16,289 nucleotides of DNA, taken from positions 1 through 16,289 of the forward strand of contig CAMOTT010000028.1 of NCBI GenBank assembly GCA_946626015.1, given 5' to 3'. The notes beneath the pieces were generated by a model. It saw only the letters and a program-made list of their open reading frames with translations. It ran no database searches and was not told where the DNA came from. Made by a program: the position numbers and the translations under genes. Within the stretch, counting starts at the first letter, position 1, and each line of letters begins with the position of its first letter. The stretch is from an uncultured Clostridia bacterium. GTDB taxonomy: Bacteria; Bacillota; Clostridia; Oscillospirales; Acutalibacteraceae. This document shows positions 1-7,623 of the stretch, one piece after another.

Positions 1-529
1 TGCTGTCAACGGTGGCCGTAACGTCGCGCAGGGCATAGAGAGCCTTGTCCGCCGGGGCAAGGTTGCCGCTTTGGCCTACAACGCAGGCGCCGCATTTTTT
101 TACTATGTCTATAAAATCCCGCCTCTCCAGAGAGGTTCTGAAACCGGGTATGGATTCGAGCTTGTCAACGGTGCCGCCCGTATGCCCCAGACCTCTGCCG
201 GACATTTTCGCAACCTTGACTCCGCAGGCGGCGACTATGGGGATGAGTATAAGCGTTGTTTTGTCGCCAACGCCGCCGGTGGAATGCTTGTCCACGGTGA
301 TATCGTCTATTTCGGAAAGATCGACCATATCTCCGGATCTTGCCATGGCCATGGTGAGCATGGAGGTCTCCGAGGAGGTCATGCCTCTGAAATAGATAGC
401 CATCAACAGGGCGGAGATCTGATAGTCCGGTATTGTGCCGTCAAGATAACCGTTGATGATAAAGTCTATTTCCTTCTCTGTGAGGGAAAAGCCATCCCTT
501 TTGGCTTTTATTATATCGTACATACGCAT
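1..529 (-). CDS. pdp: Pyrimidine-nucleoside phosphorylase, N-terminal part (cut by window edge)
   Basis: Cytoplasmic enzyme of the thymidine/pyrimidine-nucleoside phosphorylase family, which cleaves uridine or thymidine with phosphate to the free base and (deoxy)ribose-1-phosphate. The first 176 residues are present and the frame is open to base 1. The N-terminus MRMYDIIKAKRDG is typical of the family. The phosphate-binding signature KHSTGGVGDK is at about residues 81-90, and SGRGLGHTGGTVDKL follows at about 110-124. The ATG at 527-529 has an AGAGGTG ribosome binding site a few bases upstream. The gene begins 13 bases after the cdd stop, so it is probably the next gene of the uvrB-led transcript and acts on the uridine that Cdd makes. 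E. coli DeoA belongs to the same family; the Gram-positive broad-specificity Pdp name is preferred from context, but specificity cannot be read from this fragment. Confidence 0.93.
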   Translation of the reverse strand, partial: MRMYDIIKAKRDGFSLTEKEIDFIINGYLDGTIPDYQISALLMAIYFRGMTSSETSMLTMAMARSGDMVDLSEIDDITVDKHSTGGVGDKTTLILIPIVAACGVKVAKMSGRGLGHTGGTVDKLESIPGFRTSLERRDFIDIVKKCGACVVGQSGNLAPADKALYALRDVTATVDS

Positions 530-542
530 TGTGAGCACCTCT

Positions 543-932
543 CTATTCCTTAAAACCAAGCGGCAGCAATTCCGCCAGAGTCTTTATAAAATAACCGTCA
601 GGTTTTGCCATGATTATCTCAAACTCAGGGTCGCAGAACTCATTCAACGCCTGCCTGCAAATGCCGCATGGCGGGCAGATATCCTCCGGTTCCGCTCCTG
701 CCTTGCCGCCGGTGACGGCAATGGCCTTGAAGTTTCTGTGCCCGTCAAAAACGGCCTTGTACAGAGCATTCCTCTCAGCGCAGCAGGCAAGGAAAGACGG
801 CGCCTCCACGTTGCTGCCGCAGTATATCTTACCGTCCGCTGTAAGCAGAGCCGCGCCCACCGAAAAACCGGAGTAGGGGGCATAGGCTTTGTTCCTGGCC
901 TCCGCCGCTTTTTGTATCAGCTCCTCATACAT
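543..932 (-). CDS. cdd: Cytidine deaminase
   Basis: Zinc-dependent cytidine/deoxycytidine deaminase (cytidine to uridine plus ammonia), cytoplasmic, pyrimidine salvage. The protein is 129 residues, the usual size of the small tetrameric form. Visible motifs are AYAPYSGFSVGAA near the N-terminus (residues 16-28), CAER with zinc ligand Cys51 and proton-shuttle Glu53, and PPCGICRQ with Cys89 and Cys92 as the other two zinc ligands. An in-frame GTG lies three codons upstream (939-941), but the AAGGGA ribosome binding site is almost against it and about 10 bases from the ATG at 930-932, so the ATG is preferred. It lies 27 bases after the corA-like stop and 13 bases before the phosphorylase start, so all three are probably cotranscribed. 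Recognition is secure; only the exact start is slightly uncertain. Confidence 0.96.
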   Translation of the reverse strand: MYEELIQKAAEARNKAYAPYSGFSVGAALLTADGKIYCGSNVEAPSFLACCAERNALYKAVFDGHRNFKAIAVTGGKAGAEPEDICPPCGICRQALNEFCDPEFEIIMAKPDGYFIKTLAELLPLGFKE

Positions 933-959
933 AATAAACACATCCCTTTTGCAGCAACT

Positions 960-1799
960 TTAAAACCATTTCTTTTTCTTGAAGATTATCACCATTACAA
1001 GCACGATTATGACGCTTGTCGCTATTATTATCGGGTAGCCGTAATTCCACTGAAATTCAGGCATTTTCAAATTCATACCGTACCAGCCTGCAAGCAGCGA
1101 GAGAGGCAGAAAGATCGACGTTACTATGGTAAAGGTTTTCATCAGGTTGTTCAGCTCAATGTCAACGTTTGCCTGATACGCCTCGCGGAGCTGAGTAACA
1201 TAATCCTGAAGATTAAGCACGGTTGCAAAAAGTCTGTCCACCCGGCTGTCAAGTACACGGAAATATTTTAAAGCGTCATCGTCAATGAGGGAGTTCTCGT
1301 TTTCTACAAGATTTTCAAATATTTTATTCAACTGCTCATAGTAACGCTTTAGGCTCAGAAGCTTGCGGCGAAATTCGATTATCTCGTGCGCGCAGTCCTT
1401 GTTGGAGGTTGTGAGCAGTTCATCATCCAACGCAACGATCTCATCCTCCAGCTTCTCAAGCACGTTTGTATCGCCGTCCAAAAGCTTTGCAAAGAACCTG
1501 TAAAGTATAAGCTCGTTGTTATTGTCAGAGGTTTTTATGCTTTCAATGGTGGTTTTGACAGTGTTCAGCACCTGTTCGTTTTCACAGATGAAAAACAGAT
1601 CCTTGCTGTTGAAGCAGATTATTATCTGCGAGGGCTCTTCATCCGGCTTGAGGGTATCGCACCAGTCGATACAGATAATATTCAGGTCTTTGTGATACTC
1701 AAACTTATCAACGTCACCGTTTTTAAGATGTTCGTAGATATAGTCGGCCATAAGCCCGGCAAGCTGTTCGATATCTTTATTGAATATTATTTTAAGCAA
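960..1799 (-). CDS. CorA-family divalent cation transporter (short form)
   Basis: Inner-membrane CorA-like metal ion channel/transporter, 279 residues. The family signature YGMN is at residues 240-243, at the end of the first predicted transmembrane helix (about 222-239), followed by MPEF. The second helix spans about 256-273, and the chain ends in a basic tail (KKKKWF), as in CorA proteins. Residues 1-215 form the soluble funnel domain, rich in charged helices. It is shorter than classical CorA (about 316 residues in E. coli and often longer), mainly at the N-terminus. No ATG fits. The start is a TTG at 1797-1799 with a GGTGAT ribosome binding site about 5 bases upstream, inside the 19-base gap after uvrA. 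Family members carry Mg2+, Co2+, Ni2+ or Zn2+, and the ion here cannot be inferred. The link to uvrBA is by shared transcript, not by known function. Confidence 0.9.
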   Translation of the reverse strand: MLKIIFNKDIEQLAGLMADYIYEHLKNGDVDKFEYHKDLNIICIDWCDTLKPDEEPSQIIICFNSKDLFFICENEQVLNTVKTTIESIKTSDNNNELILYRFFAKLLDGDTNVLEKLEDEIVALDDELLTTSNKDCAHEIIEFRRKLLSLKRYYEQLNKIFENLVENENSLIDDDALKYFRVLDSRVDRLFATVLNLQDYVTQLREAYQANVDIELNNLMKTFTIVTSIFLPLSLLAGWYGMNLKMPEFQWNYGYPIIIATSVIIVLVMVIIFKKKKWF

Positions 1800-1818
1800 A
1801 AAATCACCGCCTGTAAAA

Positions 1819-4641
1819 TCAAAGTATTTTCTTCAGGTATTCTCCTGTGTAGGAACCGTCCGCCTGCGCCACTTCTTCAGGCGTTCCGGCAGCCACTACC
1901 ATGCCGCCGCCATCGCCGCCTTCTGGCCCCAGATCGATTATGTGATCCGCTGTTTTTATCATGTCAAGGTTGTGTTCAATGACTATTATGGAATTGCCAG
2001 CGTCAACGAGCTTTTGCAGCACGTCGATCAGCCTGTGAACGTCCGCCGTGTGCAGACCGGTGGTGGGCTCATCGAGGATGTAAATGGTTTTGCCTGTGGG
2101 TCGGCGTGAAAGCTCGGTGGAGAGCTTCACCCTCTGAGCCTCGCCTCCGGATATGGTGGTGGCGGACTGACCGATCTTCATGTACCCCAGACCCACATCG
2201 TAAAGGGTTTTTAGTTTGCGGTATATCTTGGGCTGGTTTTCAAAGAAATTCATACCCTCTTCAACTGTCATTTCAAGCACGTCAAAAATAGATTTACCTT
2301 TATATTTAACCTCCAGCGTCTCCCTGTTGTACCTGGCGCCGTGGCACACATCGCAGGGCACATAGACGTCTGAAAGGAAATGCATCTCGATTTTTATGAT
2401 ACCGTCGCCCTGGCAGGCCTCGCACCGCCCTCCCTTGACGTTGAAGGAAAAACGGTTGGCTTTAAAGCCCTTGGCCTTAGCGTCCGACGTGGCGGCAAAC
2501 AGCTCACGGATATCCGTAAAAACTCCCGTATAGGTGGCAGGGTTGGAACGTGGAGTTCTGCCAATTGGGGATTGATCTATATTTATGACCTTGTCAAGGT
2601 GTTCAATGCCGCGGATCTCCTTGTGTTTACCGGCGATCTTCTTCGCGTTGTTCAGCTCCGCTGCAAGTTTTTTGTAAAGCACCTCGTTTATAAGTGAGGA
2701 TTTGCCGGAGCCGGAAACACCGGTGACGCAAACAAATTCGCCCAGAGGTATCTTAACGTCAATATTTCTGAGGTTGTTTTCTGCGGCGCCTATGATCTCA
2801 AGGAATTTCCCGTTGCCCTTGCGCCTGTGCTCCGGTACGGGTATCTTCTTCTTTCCGCTGAGATATTGGCCGGTGACGGATTCCTTACAGGCCTTGATAT
2901 CTTTGACCGTCCCCTGACAAACAAGCTTGCCGCCGTGCACTCCGGCGCCGGGGCCGATATCCACAATATGATCCGCGGAAAGGATAGTTTCCTCATCGTG
3001 CTCAACAACGATAAGAGTGTTGCCGATATCCCGAAGATGCTTAAGCGTGTTGATAAGCTTTGCGTTGTCTTTTTGATGCAGGCCTATGCTGGGTTCATCG
3101 AGGATGTAGAGAACACCCATAAGCAGAGAGCCTATTTGGGTGGCAAGGCGGATGCGCTGGCTTTCGCCGCCGGAGAGGGTGGCCGAAGCGCGGGAAAGGT
3201 TAAGATAGTTGAGCCCTACGCTGGAAAGGAAGCCCAGACGGCTTAGTATCTCCTTTATGATCATATCGGAAATCTTCTTTTCACGCTCGGTGAATTCTAT
3301 GGCTTTTAAAAATCTGATGGATTCGCTTATTGAAAGCTTTGTAAAGTCGCTTATATTTATGCCGCCCACAGTAACGCTGAGCGCTTCGGGCTTTAACCTG
3401 TCGCCCTTACATTCAGGACAGGCGCAAACGCTCATATACTGCTCTATCTCCGCCCGTGAATAGTCGCTGGAGGTCTCCTTGTATCTGCGTTCAAGGTTGT
3501 TTACCAACCCCTCAAAATCTGTCATATAGGAGCCGCTGCCGTATTCGTTTTTGCGGTGCATGGCGATCTTTTTGCCCTTTGTTCCGTAAAGCAGCGTGTC
3601 CAACCCCTCTTTGGGGATATCTTTGACCGGGGTGTCGAGGGAGAAGCCGCAGTGGTCCGCAATAGCCTCATAATACATCTGGGCTATGGTGCCGCCCTCG
3701 GCGTTTGACCAGCCGCTGGCAACTATGGCGCCCTCCCGGATGGAAAGACTTTTGTCCGGGATTATAAGATCCGGGTCAGGCTTCATAAACACACCCAGAC
3801 CGGCGCATTTCGGACAGGCGCCGAAGGGGCTGTTAAAGGAGAACATACGGGGAGCAAGCTCCTCAACGCTTATGCCGTGTTCCGGACAGGCATAGTTCAT
3901 TGAAAACAGCATTTCCTCACCGTCAACAACGTCCACCAGCAGCAGACCTCCGCTGAGCTTTGTAGCTGTCTCCACGGAGTCCGAAAGACGGCTTTTGATA
4001 TCCTGCTTTACGACAAGCCTGTCAACGATTATCTCAATGTTGTGCTTGATGTTCTTTTCAAGCTTTATTTTTTCGGAAAGATCGTAGTTGATCCCGTCTA
4101 TCCTTGCGCGCACAAAACCGCTGCGCGAGGCGCTTTCAAGCTCTTTTGCAAACTCACCCTTTTTTCCCCTGGCGATGGGCGCCATTATCTGTATTTTGGC
4201 GCCCTCGGGCAGCTGGAGCACCCTGTCAACGATATCGTCAACGGTCTGCCTGCTTATCTCCCTGCCGCAAACTGTACAGTGGGGTATGCCCACACGGGCA
4301 TACAGCAGACGCAGATAGTCGTAGATCTCCGTGACGGTGCCCACCGTTGAACGGGGGTTCTTGGAGGTGGTTTTCTGGTCGATGGAAATTGCAGGGGAAA
4401 GCCCCTCAATGTAATCAACGTCAGGCTTGTCGGATATCCCGAGGAACTGACGGGCGTAGGAAGAAAGGGATTCCACATAGCGCCGTTGACCCTCGGCGTA
4501 TATGGTGTCAAAGGCAAGGGAGCTTTTGCCCGAGCCTGAAAGGCCGGTAAAAACGATAAGCTTGTCCCTTGGTATTTTCAGATCAAGGTTTTTCAGGTTG
4601 TGCTCACGGGCACCTTTGATGATTATTTCTTTGTTAGTCAT
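1819..4641 (-). CDS. uvrA: Excinuclease ABC subunit A
   Basis: UvrA, the ATPase that scans DNA for bulky damage and loads UvrB in nucleotide excision repair. It is 940 residues, the usual length. It has two ABC ATPase modules. Module 1 has Walker A GLSGSGKS (33-40), signature LSGGESQ (489-495) and Walker B ending LDEP (Asp515, Glu516). Module 2 has Walker A GVSGSGKS (641-648), signature ISGGEAQ (830-836) and Walker B with Asp857 and Glu858. Zinc sites: CTVC (122-125) with CPEC (408-411); a second site at Cys252, His255, Cys276 and Cys279; and CEAC (740-743) with CDVC (763-766). The second site has His in place of one usual Cys. The ATG at 4639-4641 has a GGAGTG ribosome binding site, and the gene begins 17 bases after the uvrB stop. 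Intact, with no frameshift seen. Confidence 0.99.
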   Translation of the reverse strand: MTNKEIIIKGAREHNLKNLDLKIPRDKLIVFTGLSGSGKSSLAFDTIYAEGQRRYVESLSSYARQFLGISDKPDVDYIEGLSPAISIDQKTTSKNPRSTVGTVTEIYDYLRLLYARVGIPHCTVCGREISRQTVDDIVDRVLQLPEGAKIQIMAPIARGKKGEFAKELESASRSGFVRARIDGINYDLSEKIKLEKNIKHNIEIIVDRLVVKQDIKSRLSDSVETATKLSGGLLLVDVVDGEEMLFSMNYACPEHGISVEELAPRMFSFNSPFGACPKCAGLGVFMKPDPDLIIPDKSLSIREGAIVASGWSNAEGGTIAQMYYEAIADHCGFSLDTPVKDIPKEGLDTLLYGTKGKKIAMHRKNEYGSGSYMTDFEGLVNNLERRYKETSSDYSRAEIEQYMSVCACPECKGDRLKPEALSVTVGGINISDFTKLSISESIRFLKAIEFTEREKKISDMIIKEILSRLGFLSSVGLNYLNLSRASATLSGGESQRIRLATQIGSLLMGVLYILDEPSIGLHQKDNAKLINTLKHLRDIGNTLIVVEHDEETILSADHIVDIGPGAGVHGGKLVCQGTVKDIKACKESVTGQYLSGKKKIPVPEHRRKGNGKFLEIIGAAENNLRNIDVKIPLGEFVCVTGVSGSGKSSLINEVLYKKLAAELNNAKKIAGKHKEIRGIEHLDKVINIDQSPIGRTPRSNPATYTGVFTDIRELFAATSDAKAKGFKANRFSFNVKGGRCEACQGDGIIKIEMHFLSDVYVPCDVCHGARYNRETLEVKYKGKSIFDVLEMTVEEGMNFFENQPKIYRKLKTLYDVGLGYMKIGQSATTISGGEAQRVKLSTELSRRPTGKTIYILDEPTTGLHTADVHRLIDVLQKLVDAGNSIIVIEHNLDMIKTADHIIDLGPEGGDGGGMVVAAGTPEEVAQADGSYTGEYLKKIL

Positions 4642-4658
4642 TTTTGCACTCCGGTTTG

Positions 4659-6617
4659 TTATTTGATGGCTCTGAGCTTGTTTATCCTGTCTCGCAGATA
4701 GGCCGCGTGTTCAAATTCAAGCAGCTTTGCGGCGGACTTCATCTCTGCGGTGAGCTGTGTGATAAGCTGCTCGCGCTCCTTGCGGCTGAGCTTGTTTATA
4801 GGCTTGTTCTTGTCCGCCTTGTCGGATATTTCTATAATATCCCGGACATTTTTTGTTATTGTTTTTGGAATTATTCCGTGCTCTTCGTTGTATTTTATCT
4901 GCCGTTCGCGGCGGCTGTTGGTCTCTTTGATAGCCCGCTCCATGGAAGGGGTTACTGTGTCGGCGTACATTATGACTTCGCCGTTGGCGTTTCTCGCGGC
5001 CCTTCCGGTTGTTTGTATAAGGGAGGTTTCAGACCTTAAAAAGCCCTCCTTGTCCGCATCGAGTATGACCACAAGAGAGACCTCCGGGATATCAAGACCC
5101 TCACGCAGGAGGTTAATGCCCACAAGCACGTCAAACTCGCCCAAACGCAGATCCCGTATTATCTCCATACGCTCCATAGTGTCCACATCATGGTGCATAT
5201 AGCGCACTTTGATGCCGAGATTTTCAAGATAATCCGTCAGATCCTCCGCCATCTTTTTGGTGAGGGTAGTCACCAGCACCCGCTCCTTGCGCTGTGTTCT
5301 GATATTTATCTCGGAGACAAGGTCGTCAATCTGCCCCTCAGTGGGCTTGACGGTGATGACGGGATCAAGCAGGCCGGTGGGTCTGATTATCTGCTCAACT
5401 ATGGCCGAGCTGATCTTACGCTCATAATCGCCGGGGGTGGCGCTGACAAATATCTTTTGCCCCACACGCTCATAAAATTCATCAAATGTAAGGGGGCGGT
5501 TATCGTAAGCCGAGGGCAGGCGGAAGCCGTATTCAACAAGGCTTTCCTTTCGTGAACGGTCGCCGCCGAACATACCTCTGACCTGGGGAATGGTGACGTG
5601 GGATTCATCCACAAACAGGATAAAATCATCCGGGAAATAGTTCAAAAGGGTGAAGGGGGGAGAGCCGGGGGCGCGGCCGGACATGACCCGGGAATAGTTT
5701 TCGATCCCCTTGCAAAAGCCCGTTTCCCGGAGCATCTCTATGTCATACTCCGTGCGCTGGCGTATCCTCTGAGCCTCAATCAGCTTGCCTTGGGATTCAA
5801 AGAACTTGACCCGTTCAAGCATCTCGCAGTATATTTCCTGTATTGAATTTTCCATTTTTTCGCTGGAGACCACATAGTGGGAGGCAGGGTAGACCGCAAC
5901 GTGGGAAAGGTTGCTTTTGACAGCGCCGGTGAGGGCGTTTATCTCGCAGATCCTGTCGATCTCATCGCCGAAAAATTCGATCCGTATGGCGTTTTCATTG
6001 GAGTAAACTGGGAAGATCTCAACCACGTCTCCGCGAACCCTGAACTTGTTTCTTGTAAAGCTGATATCGTTTCTTTCGTACTGTATCTCTACCAGCTTTT
6101 TTATTAAATCATCCCTGTTTTTTGTCATGCCGGTGCGCAGGGATATAACCATATTTCGGTAGTCGATGGGGTCGCCGAGGCTGTATATGCAGGATACGCT
6201 GGCGACTATTATAACGTCTCTCCGCTCCGACAAAGCGGAGGTGGCGGAATGGCGGAGCTTGTCTATTTCGTCATTGATGGCGGAGTCCTTTTCAATATAG
6301 GTATCAGAGCCGGGGATATAGGCCTCCGGCTGATAGTAGTCATAGTACGAGACAAAGTATTCCACGGCGTTTTCCGGGAAAAATTCACGGAATTCAGAGC
6401 AGAGCTGCGCGGCGAGGGTTTTGTTGTGAGCCAGCACCAGTGTGGGACGGTTCACTCTCTGGATAATGTTCGCCATGGTAAAGGTCTTGCCGGAGCCTGT
6501 GACGCCCATGAGTATCTGTTCCTTTTTTCCCTCATTGAGGCCTTTTACAAGGGCGTCAATGGCCTGGGGCTGATCCCCGGTGGGGGTGAAATCGGAATGT
6601 AAAATAAATCTGTCCAT
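4659..6617 (-). CDS. uvrB: Excinuclease ABC subunit B
   Basis: UvrB, the damage-verifying helicase-like subunit of nucleotide excision repair, which receives DNA from UvrA and recruits UvrC. It is 652 residues, the normal length. It shows Walker A GVTGSGKT (38-45), the beta-hairpin region around YYDYYQPEAYIPGSD (91-105) that inserts between DNA strands, the Walker B box DESH (337-340), a helicase C-terminal domain with GLDIPEVSLVVILDADKEG, and a C-terminal UVR domain (about 614-649) that contacts UvrC. The ATG at 6615-6617 has an AAGGAG ribosome binding site about 8 bases upstream. It is the first gene of the minus-strand cluster and has its own promoter upstream. SOS control is common for uvrB, but no GAAC-N4-GTTC LexA box is visible in the upstream gap. 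Confidence 0.99.
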   Translation of the reverse strand: MDRFILHSDFTPTGDQPQAIDALVKGLNEGKKEQILMGVTGSGKTFTMANIIQRVNRPTLVLAHNKTLAAQLCSEFREFFPENAVEYFVSYYDYYQPEAYIPGSDTYIEKDSAINDEIDKLRHSATSALSERRDVIIVASVSCIYSLGDPIDYRNMVISLRTGMTKNRDDLIKKLVEIQYERNDISFTRNKFRVRGDVVEIFPVYSNENAIRIEFFGDEIDRICEINALTGAVKSNLSHVAVYPASHYVVSSEKMENSIQEIYCEMLERVKFFESQGKLIEAQRIRQRTEYDIEMLRETGFCKGIENYSRVMSGRAPGSPPFTLLNYFPDDFILFVDESHVTIPQVRGMFGGDRSRKESLVEYGFRLPSAYDNRPLTFDEFYERVGQKIFVSATPGDYERKISSAIVEQIIRPTGLLDPVITVKPTEGQIDDLVSEINIRTQRKERVLVTTLTKKMAEDLTDYLENLGIKVRYMHHDVDTMERMEIIRDLRLGEFDVLVGINLLREGLDIPEVSLVVILDADKEGFLRSETSLIQTTGRAARNANGEVIMYADTVTPSMERAIKETNSRRERQIKYNEEHGIIPKTITKNVRDIIEISDKADKNKPINKLSRKEREQLITQLTAEMKSAAKLLEFEHAAYLRDRINKLRAIK

Positions 6618-6649
6618 GGCAAAGGCTCCTTAAACAATTCATACATTTA

Positions 6650-6678
6650 AATATATCATAAAAACAAATAAATGTAAA
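6650..6678 (-). promoter_or_regulatory. Promoter of the uvrB-uvrA-corA-cdd-pdp cluster
   Basis: On the minus strand, TTTACA (6673-6678) and TATATT (6650-6655) are separated by exactly 17 bases. The -10 box is preceded by TGA, an extended -10 motif. It lies about 32 bases before the uvrB start codon and fits a housekeeping sigma-A promoter. No experimental start site is available. Confidence 0.7.
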
Positions 6679-6720
6679 CGGTTATAGGGCAGAATATGTG
6701 TAAAATTAAGCATAAATATA

Positions 6721-6756
6721 CCCGCAGAAATTCCGGCTCAGGACAAGATCTGCGGG
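6721..6756 (-). terminator. Probable terminator of radC
   Basis: CCCGCAGA (6721-6728) pairs perfectly with TCTGCGGG (6749-6756) around a 20-base loop that can itself form a few pairs. Read on the minus strand, the hairpin lies about 20 bases after the radC stop and is followed by the T-rich but interrupted TATATTTATG. The weak T-run makes efficiency uncertain. It separates radC from the uvrB promoter. Confidence 0.55.
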
Positions 6757-6776
6757 TAGTATTGTTATGGTTTGAC

Positions 6777-7460
6777 TTACATAAGAAAATACAGGTTGAA
6801 TTTGGGGCTTGAGGCCATTGAAAAAACATCCCGGCTCGAAACTATTATGTGGTCGAGAACACGGATATCAACGCTCTTGAAAAGGTCGATAAGCTCAATG
6901 GTGTAATTCACGTCCTCCTTTGAGGGAGCGGCAACACCGGCAGGATGATTGTGGGCAAGGACAACGGTGGTGGCTCCGTCACGGAACACCGTCTCAAGGA
7001 TCGTTCTGTTGTCGTAATGCACGGAATGTTTGGTGCCGGTGGAGATTTTGTTGCATTTGAGCACGCTGCCGTTGTTGTTCATGGAAAATATCAGAAAAAC
7101 CTCGTTCTTTTCGCCGGTGAAGCATGAGGCGGCGTACTCCATAAACTTTTCTTTATCCGAGTAGCAAATGGCCTTGTCGTTGTTTTCCTCAATAAGTTTT
7201 GCGTGGAGCTGGGGGATCAGCTTGATAAGAGAGGCCGCATATTCGCCTACGCCCTCCACCTTGATCAGTTCTTCCACAGGGGCGTCAAACACGGCGTTCA
7301 ACGAACCGAAGGTGTCGATAAGCCTGTGAGCTATGGGGTTTGTGTCCTTCCGGTGTATGGCGTAACACAAAAGCAATTCAAGAACCATATGCGGCGGCAT
7401 GGCGTGAAGCCCGTTTTGGAGGTACATATCACGCAAACGCTGCCTGTGCCCCTCATGCAT
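6777..7460 (-). CDS. radC: RadC/JAMM-family protein
   Basis: RadC family, 227 residues, full length. The N-terminal part carries a helix-hairpin-helix motif (KVEGVGEYAA, about 67-76), which suggests DNA contact. The C-terminal JAB1/MPN-like domain has the metal-binding HNHPAG motif (His170, His172) with Asp183 downstream and Glu120 as the probable catalytic acid, so the metalloprotease-type site looks complete. The biochemical role of RadC is unsettled: the original repair assignment in E. coli was later attributed to recG, so a repair role should not be assumed. The ATG at 7458-7460 has a GAGGGGG ribosome binding site about 9 bases upstream. The gene has its own promoter, divergent from the rluA-family gene, and a hairpin behind it, so it is probably monocistronic. 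Confidence 0.95.
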   Translation of the reverse strand: MHEGHRQRLRDMYLQNGLHAMPPHMVLELLLCYAIHRKDTNPIAHRLIDTFGSLNAVFDAPVEELIKVEGVGEYAASLIKLIPQLHAKLIEENNDKAICYSDKEKFMEYAASCFTGEKNEVFLIFSMNNNGSVLKCNKISTGTKHSVHYDNRTILETVFRDGATTVVLAHNHPAGVAAPSKEDVNYTIELIDLFKSVDIRVLDHIIVSSRDVFSMASSPKFNLYFLM

Positions 7461-7503
7461 AAGAAAATCCCCCTCAATTTACAATATCGTGCAAATTTTT
7501 TAC

Positions 7504-7532
7504 ATTATACACTACTTTTCCCCTTTTGAAAA
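7504..7532 (-). promoter_or_regulatory. radC promoter
   Basis: On the minus strand a perfect -10 box TATAAT (7504-7509) lies 17 bases from a weak -35 match TTTTCA (7527-7532). It is about 44 bases upstream of the radC start codon. The -10 is strong evidence; the -35 is poor. Confidence 0.6.
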
Positions 7533-7534
7533 GT
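7514..7534. repeat. Inverted repeat in the radC/rluA divergent promoter region
   Basis: ACTTTTC (7514-7520) and GAAAAGT (7528-7534) form 7-base inverted arms around CCCTTTT. The element covers the radC -35 region and touches the predicted -35 of the plus-strand promoter, where an operator could control both genes. It is short and AT-rich, so chance is a real possibility. Confidence 0.3.
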
Positions 7535-7552
7535 ACAAAAATATGATACAAT
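7524..7552 (+). promoter_or_regulatory. Promoter of the RluA-family gene
   Basis: A -10 box TACAAT (7547-7552) preceded by TGA (extended -10) lies 17 bases after TTTTGA (7524-7529), a weak -35. This predicts a leader of roughly 65 bases before the ATG at 7624. It overlaps the divergent radC promoter, which fits back-to-back transcription. Confidence 0.45.
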
Positions 7553-7623
7553 CATAAAAAACTAAAATTTATACATTGAGAGGCACCAAATTTTACATAT
7601 TGGAAATTTGGACAGTACAGAAA

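Noticed and set aside
453..1271. Long plus-strand open frame of 272 codons across cdd and the corA-like gene
   Set aside because: It lies antisense to two clearly recognised genes with conserved motifs, has no convincing ribosome binding site and no recognisable domain.
6618..6776. LexA/SOS box for uvrB
   Set aside because: No GAAC-N4-GTTC or close variant is visible on either strand in this gap, although SOS control of uvrB is common in related bacteria.
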